Positions 19,701-29,614 of a stretch of 49,605 nucleotides of DNA are shown piece after piece; the first letter of the stretch is position 1, and every line of letters starts with the position of its first letter. Origin of the DNA: Candidatus Lindowbacteria bacterium RIFCSPLOWO2_12_FULL_62_27 (GTDB lineage Bacteria > Lindowbacteria > 2-12-FULL-62-27). The translations under genes were made by a program, and so were the position numbers. The stretch spans positions 1 to 49,605 of the forward strand of contig MFPR01000023.1 in assembly GCA_001784175.1 (NCBI GenBank), in the 5' to 3' direction. Under the pieces are notes generated by a model, which ran no database searches, had not been told where the DNA came from, and was given only the letters and a program-made list of their open reading frames with translations.

Positions 19701-20536
19701 CGAATTTCTCGACATATTACCGGATTGACACCTACGTCGTCGGCGCGGGCTTTTCGGCCGCCGCGCTTGAAACGACCACGCGCTTGCTGGGGGTCGACAC
19801 CTATTATTGGCGCGTGATCGCAGTCGACAACGCCGGCAACACGTCAGGTTCGCCGCCGCCGCCGTACAAGCTCAGTCTCGTCGAGCCGAGCGGATCGATC
19901 GCGTTCGACAAGGCCGAGTACAAGGGCGTGAGCGAGCTGGCGCGGATCCTGCTGACCGACGCGCTCGCGAATCTGTCGCCGAACCTGGTCGACCAGGCGG
20001 AGATTACCGTCACGAGCGACGCCGATCTCCTCGGATTCACGATGTTCCTGACGGAGACCGACCTGAACACGAACATCTTCTCGGGAACCATTCAGTTCAC
20101 GAGCGGGATGACCGACAAGACCGCGCGGAAGATCCGCGTGAACCCCGGCAGCGGCGTGACGGTGCGGCGGGTCCAGACCAACGGCGTCGTCATCACGGGC
20201 GGGACCCGCTGGCTGTCGGACTTCGGAACCACGCCGCCGCAGGACGTGAACAAGGCGCGGAGCTGGCCGAACCCGTGGAACCCGACGTCCGGCGAGCCGC
20301 TCATCATCCAGAACCTGCCGGCCGACCCGTCGATGAGCATCGAGATTTACACGCTCGACATGCGAAAAGTCCGGAGCCTCTACAACGGCAGCGGCATCAG
20401 CGTCTCGAACTTCGGCAGCGCCGCCCAGTGGGACGGCCGCAACGACGCGGGCGATTACGTGGCCAGCGGCGTGTACCTCTACGTGATCAAGAGCCAGTTC
20501 GGGACGACGGTCAAGAAGATCACGCTGGTGAAATAG
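10709..20536 (+). CDS. Giant secreted tandem Ig/Fn3-repeat protein with FlgD-like sorting tail
   Basis: Predicted 3275-aa exported surface protein. ATG 10709 starts a normal signal peptide (Arg-Arg, hydrophobic core, cleavage near APAPAG); the open frame extends upstream to 10199 but that part reads as structured RNA. Residues about 30-205 form a beta domain like that of the 388-aa neighbour. Residues about 205-3060 are 29 tandem modules of about 90-105 residues, each with a core like DTITGLYNDTYYWRVRA followed by DLGN. A linker domain follows, then a C-terminal FlgD-Ig/type-IX-like tail: WPNPWNP, IEIYTLDMRKV, WDGRNDAGDYVASGVYLY and terminal KKITLVK. Such tails direct outer-membrane export or anchoring in T9SS bacteria; whether this host has that system is not visible here. 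Likely an adhesin, sheath or S-layer-like fibre. No catalytic motif was seen. Confidence 0.85.
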   Translation: MRGSVFRRMTALWMMVCAVLGLWTAPAPAGHGDTHAPVKTVITFDTVTVKYMWPLWTSAVNHDSDARYSNKDYETVQLLSAVDVTTNLETAYIGPRDSVIFIRHIRNLGNGYDTYRVRGDSQPGVNFVTGIFLDAADGDSVFDGSDPPAATAVVGALKETVVLVRVQAPPTAVDGQIDTLLLSATSDAAVLSADTVTLVLTLDSQPPTAPSLQSPAGGFETNSLRPAFRWDTSADTLAGLAWYRFELDTSGLFVNLVLSDTRTDTAFTPAADMSAGRYFWRVLAVDTVGNVSRSNPDSNRLVIDTSAAVSAVGPPDGHETNAAAVRFEWASTEAETYTWQLSKSAAFATIADSAVDTRVTSLNRTLPDQDTYFWRVLARDTAGNYDTTAVRALLLDTLVGQVSLTAPADGLETQAASVPILWSAVPDSVGIDSYAVEVAKTTAFSDVVFADTVDGVFATDTVTGLYNDTYFWRVRAVDDLGNSGAYSAARGFVTDTSVAQVSPAGPSDAHETTNASVVVTWTAVGDSVGIDSYAVEASKNAGFESLSFVDTVDGALTGDTITGLYNDTYYWRVRAVDVQGNGGANSATRGFVVDTLAGQVNVSGPADGHETTNVNVVVTWTALADSVGIDSYAVEASKSAAFASVAFADTVDGALTGDTIMGLYNDTYYWRVRAIDDLGNAGANSTARGFVVDTQVEAVSVTAPSDAHETTNASVVVSWTAVGADTVGIDSYVVEASKTVAFAEVVFADTTDGTNTTDTITGLYNDTYYWRVRAVDDLGNAGANSATRGFVADTHVGQVSLSMPADGHETTSVSVVATWTAVADSVGIDSYAVEASPSAAFSIVVFADTTDGTTTADTITGLYNDTYYWRVRAVDDLGNGGAVSTARGFVVDTSIGQVSVTGPTDGHETTNASVVVTWTAVADSVGIDSYAVEASKSAAFASVVFADTTDGTNTTDTITGLYNDTYYWRVRAIDEAGNAGVNSAARGFVVDTAVEQVSLSLPADGHDTTNASVVVSWAAVGADSVGIDSYVVEASKSAAFAAVVFADTTDGANTTDTITGLYNDTYYWRVRAIDDLGNAGANSATHGFVVDTAVGQVSATGPADGHETTNVSVVVTWSAVADSVGIDSYAVEASKSAVFAGMAFADTVEGALTGDTVTGLYNDTYFWRVRAIDDLGNGGAYSAARAFVVDTSIEQVVAVSPSDGHETTSASVVVSWTAVGADSVGIDSYVVEASKSAGFVAIVFVDTTDGTNTADTITGLYNDTYYWRVRAVDDVGNISANSSTRGFVVDTAVAQVSVSSPAAGHETTNVSVVVAWSAASDSVGIDSYAVEASKSTAFADVVFVDTTDGTNATDTITGLYNDTYYWRVRAIDDLGNIGAVSTARGFVVDTSIGQVSVTSPADAHETTNASVGVTWSAVSDSVGIDSYAVEASKSTAFAAVVFVDTTDGTNTTDTITGLYNDTYYWRVRAIDDVGNVGAASATRGVLVDSGAGQVALVSPATNSSTSDSTPTLTWAALSDSVGIDSYVIEVSLSASFASFVFTDTVDGTLISDTPTALAESTYYWRVRAIDQLGQAGQNSDSFIFRIDTGISLTLTNPPANHDTNAATLRFEWDADADTFTWQLSKSSTFATISDSVVDTRVTSLVRTLPEPDTFYWRVIARDTASNYDTATGRRLILDTAVEQVTVTAPADGHETTNVSVTVSWTAIGADSVGIDSYVVEASKSVGFAEVVFVDTTDMTNTTDTVTGLYNDTYFWRARAVDNVGNVGANSTARGFVVDTAVGQVSLASPADAHETTNASVGVTWSAVSDSVGIDSYAVEASKGTAFAAVVFADTTDGTNTADTITGLYNDTYFWRVRAVDDLGNIGANSAARGFVVDTSIAQVSVSSPADAHETTNASVVVTWSAVSDSVGIDSYAVEASKSSAFASVVFADTPDGTNTTDTITGLYNDTYYWRVRAIDDVGNAGANSTARGFVVDTAVDQVGAASPADGHETTNASVVVSWSAIGADTVGIDSYVVEAAKSAAFASVLFADSVDAGLTSDTITGLYNDTYFWRVRAVDDLGNVGANSTARGFVVDTAIAHVSAAAPADGHETNATPVRVSWSTASDSVGIDSYAVEASKSTAFAAVVFVDTTDGTNTTDTITGLYNDTYYWRVRAIDDLGNSGAFSTGRGFLIDTAIGQVVLATPASYTMTTDSTPALTWTALTDSAGIDSYVVEVSASPAFAALSFADTVDGTKAADTTAVLADSTYYWRVRAIDAVGNVGANSESSVLRVDTGVSVSLSSPADGHETNSATVTFAWSSADAETYTWQLSKSAAFTTVIDSVVDSTATEVRRTLPDQDTFFWRVIARDTVGNVDTTIRRIVILDTRVDSVTVVGPENGHETNVAYPALSWTVPADSVGIDSFVVEVSKSIAFTSLALADTIDGTRTGDTLIGVYNDTYYWRVRAIDRVGNVGPNSDTRGFLVDTAVGTVTLVSPVSGTVTSDTTPTLSWNAPADSVGIDSYAIEVSGNLSFAALVFADTVDGALTADTVTALTDSAYYWRVRAVDDMGNFGPSSDTFTLSIDTGLKVTLTGPADGHETNSAAVRFSWTADADTFTWQLSKTAAFTTIVDSAVDTNVSSLVRSLPQEDTFYWRVIAKDTVSNSDTSAARGLIVDTSVRQVTAAAPAAGHETANTQPVTAWSAVADSVGIDSYAVEVSKAAAFTSVIFADTIDGAILSDTLTGLYNDTYFWRVRAIDDLGNVGLPSDSRGILIDTFAPKVTLSAPADLHETNNATPVVGWTAVSDSAGVDSYVVEAAKNAAFTSLVFADTVAGARTSDTLGNLYNDTYYWRVRAIDVLGNVGQNSDTRKILLDTQGASVNLAGPANGSVTTDTTPTFSWQAVSQVGIDSFVLMVSRASTFQPLDFVDTVDGAIMSDTATILVEDTYYWKVIAIDNAGNTPASAAWTLLVDTASPTAPTLVAPAYGHETSNLKPYFTWTTSSDKVSGVYAYRLEISTDSNFSTYYRIDTYVVGAGFSAAALETTTRLLGVDTYYWRVIAVDNAGNTSGSPPPPYKLSLVEPSGSIAFDKAEYKGVSELARILLTDALANLSPNLVDQAEITVTSDADLLGFTMFLTETDLNTNIFSGTIQFTSGMTDKTARKIRVNPGSGVTVRRVQTNGVVITGGTRWLSDFGTTPPQDVNKARSWPNPWNPTSGEPLIIQNLPADPSMSIEIYTLDMRKVRSLYNGSGISVSNFGSAAQWDGRNDAGDYVASGVYLYVIKSQFGTTVKKITLVK
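11323..19885 (+). repeat. 29 tandem coding repeats of about 270-310 bp
   Basis: In-frame Ig/Fn3-like modules within the 3275-aa gene. Three kinds can be told apart. Type A contains VGIDSY and LYNDTY. Type B starts with a TSDSTPTLTW-like strand instead of the HETTNAS strand. Type C is shorter, lacks VGIDSY, and has the TFTWQLSKS strand. Order: two opening modules, eleven A, B-C, five A, B-C, one A, B-C, two A, B and a terminal module. Some A copies are nearly identical in DNA (for example near 14890-15090, 16070-16260 and 16370-16560), which indicates recent duplication or gene conversion. Confidence 0.9.
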
Positions 20537-20563
20537 GAGGCGCTATGCTAAGAAGTGACGGCG

Positions 20564-20878
20564 ATGGATAACGAAACGTTTATTCTGCAGGTTCGCGGCA
20601 TGATTTCCGTGCTGGACACGCTCCGGCAGTCGCTCTCGGCCGAAATCCAGAAACTGGATGAAACGGCCAAACGGCTCGAGGACAGCAGCCACCTGGGCAG
20701 CGCCTCGGCGTTCGATTTCGGCCTGGAGGATCAGTCAGCCGCGATGAAACGTGTGAAAAAGGAAATCTCCAAGGCGTCGCGGGAGGTCAAGAGACTCTCA
20801 AAGGACCTCGAAGCCGCGCAATCCAAGAAAATCGCCGAACAGTCCGGATCCCTCACCGACAAGATTGAGGATCAATGA
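20564..20878 (+). CDS. Small coiled-coil protein of unknown function
   Basis: Predicted 104-aa cytoplasmic helical protein; no family recognised. It begins MDNETFILQVRGMISVLDTL. Heptad-like Leu/Ile spacing runs through residues 10-40 and again through 65-95 (VKKEISKASREVKRLSKDL), separated by a Ser/Gly-rich hinge, so a two-helix coiled coil is likely. It lacks a signal peptide or membrane segment. It lies 27 bases after the giant gene and probably shares its transcript. The start is uncertain: GTG 20555 and ATG 20564 are in frame, but the good AGGAGG at 20535-20540 is best placed for a different frame starting at 20545. Its end overlaps the end of gltD on the other strand by 7 bases. Confidence 0.65.
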   Translation: MDNETFILQVRGMISVLDTLRQSLSAEIQKLDETAKRLEDSSHLGSASAFDFGLEDQSAAMKRVKKEISKASREVKRLSKDLEAAQSKKIAEQSGSLTDKIEDQ

Positions 20879-22329
20879 TGAAACGGGCTCGTGGGTAGCG
20901 AGGTGACGCCCATCAGATACTGATCCACGCCTCGCGCGCATTCGCGGCCTTCCCAGATGGCCCACACGACCAGGGACTGGCCGCGGCGGGCGTCGCCGCA
21001 GGCGAAGATGCCCGGGATGCCGGTCATGTAATTTTTGTCATTTTTGACGTTGCCGCGATCTGTCATTTCCACGCCGAGATCCTTGATCAGCGTATTTTTT
21101 TCCGGCCCCAAAAATCCCAGCGCCAGCAAAACGAGATCGACCTCCAGCTCGAACTCGCTGCCCGGAATTTCGATCATCCGGGGCGACTGGCCGTTCTGGT
21201 CGGCTTTCCACTCGACCCGGATCACGTGCATTTTTTGGACGCGGCCGTTTTCTCCGGAAAAACGTTTCGTCAGGATCCCCCATTCGCGCTGTCCGCCCTC
21301 CTCGTGCGAGGAGGAGGTGCGGAAGACCCGGCCCCATTCGGGCCAGGGATTGTGGGTCGCGCGCGTTTCCGGAGGTTTCGGCAAAAGTTCAAACGAGTGG
21401 AGGCTCTTGCAGCCCTGCCGGAGGGACGTTCCGTGGCAGTCGGACCCGGTGTCGCCGCCGCCGAGAATGACCACGCGCTTGTCTTTCGCGGAGATGAAGC
21501 GGTCGTCCGGGATGGCGTCGCCCTGGTTGCGCTTGTTCTGTAGCGGCAAAAATTCCATCGCGAAATGAACGCCCATGAGTTCGCGGCCCGGGATCGGCAG
21601 GTCCCGCGGCTGGGTGGCGCCGGTGGCGATGACGAGCGCGTCGTGACCGCTGCGAATCTCCGCCACCGAGACATTGACGCCGACGTGCGCGTTGGTCCGA
21701 AACTCCACGCCTTCGGCCGCCATGAGTTCGATCCGCCGCTGGACCACCCATTTTTCTAGTTTGAAGTCCGGGATGCCGTACATGAGCAGGCCGCCGACGC
21801 GGTCGGAGCGCTCGAAGACCGTCACCTGATGGCCGGCCTTGTTCAACTGGTCGGCGCAGGCGAGGCCCGAGGGGCCGGACCCCACGACCGCCACGCGTTT
21901 TCCCGTGCGGACTTTCGGCGGGGTGGGTTTGATCCATCCTTCCCGATATCCGTGTTCGGCGATTTCCTGTTCGATCCGCTCGATGGTGACGGGATTGTTG
22001 TATATATTGAGGACGCACGCGTCTTCGCAGGGCGCCGGGCAGATCCGGCCGGTGAACTCGGGGAAATTGTTGGTCGACAAAAGCGACGTCAGCGCCTCCT
22101 TCCAGCGGTTCCGGTATCCGAAATCGTTCCAGTCCGGGATGATGTTGCCGAGGGGGCATCCCTTGTGGCAGAAGGGGATGGCGCAGTCCATGCATCGGCC
22201 GGCCTGTTTCTTGAGGAGACTTTCCGGAAACTTGGTGTGGACATTCTCCCAGTCCTTGATCCGCTCCTGGACCGGCCGGTCGGCCGGCAGCTCGCGTTCC
22301 TCCTCGAGAAATCCGGTGATCTTGCCCAT
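20872..22329 (-). CDS. gltD: Glutamate synthase (NADPH) small subunit
   Basis: 485-aa beta subunit of glutamate synthase. It oxidises NAD(P)H through FAD and passes electrons through Fe-S clusters to the large subunit. Visible features: N-terminal cysteine motif CMDCAIPFCHKGCPLGN near residue 46 and a second one, CPAPCEDAC, near 98, for [4Fe-4S] clusters; an FAD-binding glycine motif GSGPSGLACADQ near 150; an NADPH-binding motif VVILGGGDTGSDC near 287; a C-terminal FAD motif GIFACGDARRGQSLV. Length is normal for the family. It starts 7 bases after the gltB stop, so both subunits come from one transcript. Identification is secure. Confidence 0.97.
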   Translation of the reverse strand: MGKITGFLEEERELPADRPVQERIKDWENVHTKFPESLLKKQAGRCMDCAIPFCHKGCPLGNIIPDWNDFGYRNRWKEALTSLLSTNNFPEFTGRICPAPCEDACVLNIYNNPVTIERIEQEIAEHGYREGWIKPTPPKVRTGKRVAVVGSGPSGLACADQLNKAGHQVTVFERSDRVGGLLMYGIPDFKLEKWVVQRRIELMAAEGVEFRTNAHVGVNVSVAEIRSGHDALVIATGATQPRDLPIPGRELMGVHFAMEFLPLQNKRNQGDAIPDDRFISAKDKRVVILGGGDTGSDCHGTSLRQGCKSLHSFELLPKPPETRATHNPWPEWGRVFRTSSSHEEGGQREWGILTKRFSGENGRVQKMHVIRVEWKADQNGQSPRMIEIPGSEFELEVDLVLLALGFLGPEKNTLIKDLGVEMTDRGNVKNDKNYMTGIPGIFACGDARRGQSLVVWAIWEGRECARGVDQYLMGVTSLPTSPFHH

Positions 22330-22336
22330 GAGCGGC

Positions 22337-26857
<4,521 letters not shown>

Positions 26858-26907
26858 TCCATGGCCCCCAGTCTGAAATTTGAGTTACGTAAGTTTGGTC
26901 GGACATT

Positions 26908-26936
26908 ACCATAACCGATTTGAGGGATTTGGTCAA
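26908..26936 (-). promoter_or_regulatory. Sigma-70-like promoter for gltBD
   Basis: On the minus strand TTGACC (26931-26936) and TATGGT (26908-26913) are separated by exactly 17 bases. The -35 box matches the consensus at five of six positions and the -10 box at four of six. The predicted transcription start is about 40-45 bases before the GTG of gltB. The region is A/T-rich compared with its surroundings. Confidence 0.55.
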
Positions 26937-26961
26937 ATATTCTGGATGAATTTTAAATTTT

Positions 26962-27099
26962 TTACAAGATATCTCTCCATGCCGGATGAAGGCTCTTGAG
27001 AACCGCCGCATCCAGCGTCCAACCGGTCAGGACCGTGGCGCCAAGCAGGATGCTCGCGCCTGCGGTGGTCTGGGAGATTCGTTTGAAGGGTATGTTCAT
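26962..27099 (-). pseudogene. Truncated N-terminus of a membrane sensor protein
   Basis: A 45-codon frame begins ATG 27099 and ends TAA 26962. It starts MNIPFKRISQTTAG and continues with one hydrophobic segment and GWTLDAAVLKSLHPAW. The combination G-W-x-x-D-x-x-x-L-K-S-x-x-P at the end of a first membrane helix is characteristic of the N-terminal membrane region of many bacterial PAS/histidine-kinase/GGDEF sensors, where further membrane helices should follow. Here a stop follows at once and the next 100 bases show no continuation in any frame. Its ATG overlaps the debranching-enzyme stop (ATGA), as if once the next gene of that operon. It could instead be a genuine single-span small protein. 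Confidence 0.55.
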
Positions 27100-29048
27100 T
27101 TTTTTGCGGCGAGGCCGGACATGACCAGAAGCTCCGCGACGCTCCAGGCCTGCGCCACGCAGCCTTTGGGTTCATGAGGCGGATCTCCGTCGAATATTTC
27201 CGATACGGTGCCCATGACGCAATCGGACAGATGGCGCCGAAAGCCGTTGAGGATTCCGCGAAGGTGTTGCCGCGTTTTTGCCGTGCCGCCCTCGACCCGG
27301 ACACACGCGCGGGCGTAGGGTCCGAGAAGCCAGGGCCAGACGGTGCCCTGGTGATAGGCTGCGTCCCGATCGAGCCGCGCGCCCGCGTGACGGCCTTTGT
27401 AATCCGGGTGATCGGGCGACAGCGTGCGCAGTCCCACGGGCGTCAAAAGTTTCCGCCGGACCGCCGCAAGGATTTTTTTTCCGCGCTTGCGATCCTCAAG
27501 GATCGGGTGGGTCAGCGACATCGCGATCAGTTGGTTCGGACGCAAATCCGCGACGGGCGCGCCGTCCGGTCGAAGGCAGTCGTAGAGATGCGATCCGGCC
27601 GGATACCAATAACGCTCCTGGAAAGAAGTTCGACCGCGCCGGGCGAACTCCAGCGCCGATTCGACGAGTTTGCCGGGCCCGCCGAATCGCGTCGACAAAT
27701 CGCAAAAGATTCTCAGCGCGTTGTACCACAGCGCCTGGATTTCGACCGGAAATCCATGTCGGGGCGTCACCACCCAGTCCCCCACTTTGGCGTCCATCCA
27801 GGTCAGTTGTGTTCCCTCCTCGCCGGAAAAGAGGAGGCCGGTATCGGGATCGGCCTTGATGTTGAATCGCGTGCCGGCCAGATGGTGCTGGATGATCGAT
27901 TGAAAAACAGGAAAGAGTTTACGGCGGACGAAGGCATGGTCCCGGCTGTACGCGAGATACTTCCAGCCCGCTTCGAAAAACCAGAGCGAGGCATCCACCG
28001 TGTTGTAGTGCGGTTCCTCGCCGGCGTCCGGATAATGGTTGGGAATCATCCCCTGTGATTCGGCGCCGGCAAAGGCGGCCAGAATGTCCCGGGCCGCTTT
28101 CCATTCACGGCGGACCAGCGTCAGCCCTTCCAGGGAAATCATCGTGTCCCGGCCCCAATCGGTAAACCAGGGATAGCCGGCGACGATGGTCCGTTTGCGG
28201 CCTGGTGTCCGCCGGACCAGAAATTGATCGGCGGCGGCGCTCAGAATTTTTCGGACCGGCGCGGCCGGCGTTCGGCCCTGCGGACGGAGGCGCATCGTGA
28301 AACGTCTCCGCCGTATCTCCGCGTCCCGCCACCGATCCGGCTGCGGACTCCGGACGGGACCATCGGAAAGGATGACCTCGAGAACACCGCCGGGATTCAG
28401 ATCGAACACGATTCGACCGGGCGAATCAAACCACTCTGTGTCCTCCATCCCCTGCCGCGTTTCCCAATCGTATCGGGCGGGCCCGATCACTTTGGGGTCC
28501 GGCACGTAGGCGCCCCTGCTGTGCCACAGCCATGCCGATTCATCGCCTCGTGAGAACACGACTTGGCGATGGTCGAGCGTCTTCGCCGTTACGCCGCCGG
28601 CGGCGGGCATGGCCGAATCGATGGCATGATGGTCTCGAAGGCCCGGCAGGATTCGGAGAGAAAAATGAACGGCGCCGCCACGATCGAGCCGGTACTGAAT
28701 CAGCGTGACATTGTGCTCGTATCGCATCGAGAGCGTTCGAATCAAACGGCAGGTGCGTCCGCCCGCCTCTTGCCATTCGTAGATGAAGGTGGGTAGCGGT
28801 TCAAGGGAAAAATCAACGATCGCCCCCGACGCTGGCCGGTCCGGCGAAGGGTCCAGCAAGACGGCTTGGCTTGCGGTCTCGGCGGACAGGAGCAGCGCCG
28901 CAAACAGCATCCGCCGCTCCACCGGGGGCCGCCTCGCGGCGATCAGCAGTCCATGGTATCGGCGCGAGGGCCGTCCGTCGGCCGCGCCGAAGGCATACCC
29001 CCCCAGCCCGTTGGTGACGAGCCATTCCTTCCGCGTGTCCGGGCGCAA
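27096..29048 (-). CDS. Glycogen debranching enzyme, amylo-alpha-1,6-glucosidase family
   Basis: 650-aa cytoplasmic enzyme of the archaeal/bacterial GDE type (C-terminal amylo-1,6-glucosidase domain, GH133), removing alpha-1,6 branches from glycogen or limit dextrins. The N-terminal domain begins at once with KEWLVTNGLGGYAFG, and PSRRYHGLLIA follows. The C-terminal (alpha/alpha)6-type domain has YPWFTDWGRDTMISLEGL, NTVDASLWFFEAGWKY, LTWMDAKVGDWVVTPRHG and AAYHQGTVWPWLLGPYA, all strongly conserved in this family. Length is normal. The start TTG 29048 is inferred from the family N-terminus; there is no Shine-Dalgarno, and a 54-bp palindrome ends two bases upstream. It complements the phosphorylase at 36069-38279. 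Confidence 0.9.
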   Translation of the reverse strand: MRPDTRKEWLVTNGLGGYAFGAADGRPSRRYHGLLIAARRPPVERRMLFAALLLSAETASQAVLLDPSPDRPASGAIVDFSLEPLPTFIYEWQEAGGRTCRLIRTLSMRYEHNVTLIQYRLDRGGAVHFSLRILPGLRDHHAIDSAMPAAGGVTAKTLDHRQVVFSRGDESAWLWHSRGAYVPDPKVIGPARYDWETRQGMEDTEWFDSPGRIVFDLNPGGVLEVILSDGPVRSPQPDRWRDAEIRRRRFTMRLRPQGRTPAAPVRKILSAAADQFLVRRTPGRKRTIVAGYPWFTDWGRDTMISLEGLTLVRREWKAARDILAAFAGAESQGMIPNHYPDAGEEPHYNTVDASLWFFEAGWKYLAYSRDHAFVRRKLFPVFQSIIQHHLAGTRFNIKADPDTGLLFSGEEGTQLTWMDAKVGDWVVTPRHGFPVEIQALWYNALRIFCDLSTRFGGPGKLVESALEFARRGRTSFQERYWYPAGSHLYDCLRPDGAPVADLRPNQLIAMSLTHPILEDRKRGKKILAAVRRKLLTPVGLRTLSPDHPDYKGRHAGARLDRDAAYHQGTVWPWLLGPYARACVRVEGGTAKTRQHLRGILNGFRRHLSDCVMGTVSEIFDGDPPHEPKGCVAQAWSVAELLVMSGLAAKK

Positions 29049-29049
29049 A

Positions 29050-29103
29050 GTGATATCATGATATCATGATATCATGATAGCTATCATGATATCATGATAT
29101 CAC
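29050..29103. repeat. 54-bp AT-rich palindrome of ATATCATG units
   Basis: The ends GTGATATCATGATATCATGA... at 29050-29071 and its reverse complement at 29082-29103 match over 22 bp with a 10-base centre. The stretch is built from ATATCATG octamers (about three on the left arm, two on the right) and can also pair in a register centred at 29080/29081. It fills almost the whole gap between sixA (stop at 29111) and the debranching enzyme start (29048). No T-run follows, so a normal intrinsic terminator is unlikely. A multi-site operator or an RNA hairpin that hides the next start codon are both possible. Confidence 0.9.
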
Positions 29104-29110
29104 TCTGGGA

Positions 29111-29611
29111 TCACCCGGAGTGGGCCGTCAGCGTTCGCATGATCTTGGTCGGCATGTACCAGAGCATCTCGCCCCGGGACTGGCCCGGCCGCCCGCCGAA
29201 CTCGATGGCCATGACCGCGCCTTTTTTGAACGGCAGGGGATGGTCGGCGCCCAGGAGAAAGGCCGCCAGGTGGCCGAGGTCCGGTTCGTGGCCGACCAGC
29301 ATCACCCTCTCGTCGTCGGACAGGCCGGCCAGCTCCTTGAGCACCAGGGGCGGCGCGCCGCCGGGTGCGAGCGATTCGATCAACTCCGTTTTTTTAAGAT
29401 CCAGCTCTTTCACGAGAATGTCGGCGGTCTGACGCGCGCGTTTGAGGGGGCTCGAGAAGACCCGGCCGGCGCGGAGGCCCGTCCGGACCAGTCCGCGCGC
29501 GGCTTCCTTCATTTTTTCGATCCCCTCCTCCGTGAGCGGCCGGGCTTCGTCCGATCCATCCCAGTCTTCGCGCTCCATGGCAACGGCGTGCCGGACCAGA
29601 TAGAGGATCAT
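29111..29611 (-). CDS. sixA: Phosphohistidine phosphatase SixA
   Basis: 166-aa histidine phosphatase superfamily protein. The catalytic RHG-type motif is LVRHAVAME near residue 5, where His8 would carry the phosphate; the second conserved histidine is in VGHEPDLGHL near 108. SSPLKRARQTADIL near 53 is typical of the SixA branch. SixA removes phosphate from phosphohistidine in phosphotransfer or PTS proteins; the substrate in this organism is not known. It starts 3 bases after the cyclase gene ends, so the two are cotranscribed. Confidence 0.9.
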   Translation of the reverse strand: MILYLVRHAVAMEREDWDGSDEARPLTEEGIEKMKEAARGLVRTGLRAGRVFSSPLKRARQTADILVKELDLKKTELIESLAPGGAPPLVLKELAGLSDDERVMLVGHEPDLGHLAAFLLGADHPLPFKKGAVMAIEFGGRPGQSRGEMLWYMPTKIMRTLTAHSG

Positions 29612-29614
29612 CCG

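Noticed and set aside
11323-19885. CRISPR-like or satellite repeat array
   Set aside because: Repeats are about 300 bp, in frame, contiguous without unique spacers, and code for Ig-like modules.
29050-29103. Intrinsic terminator for sixA
   Set aside because: The stem is AT-rich and no run of T follows on either strand, so standard Rho-independent termination is unlikely.
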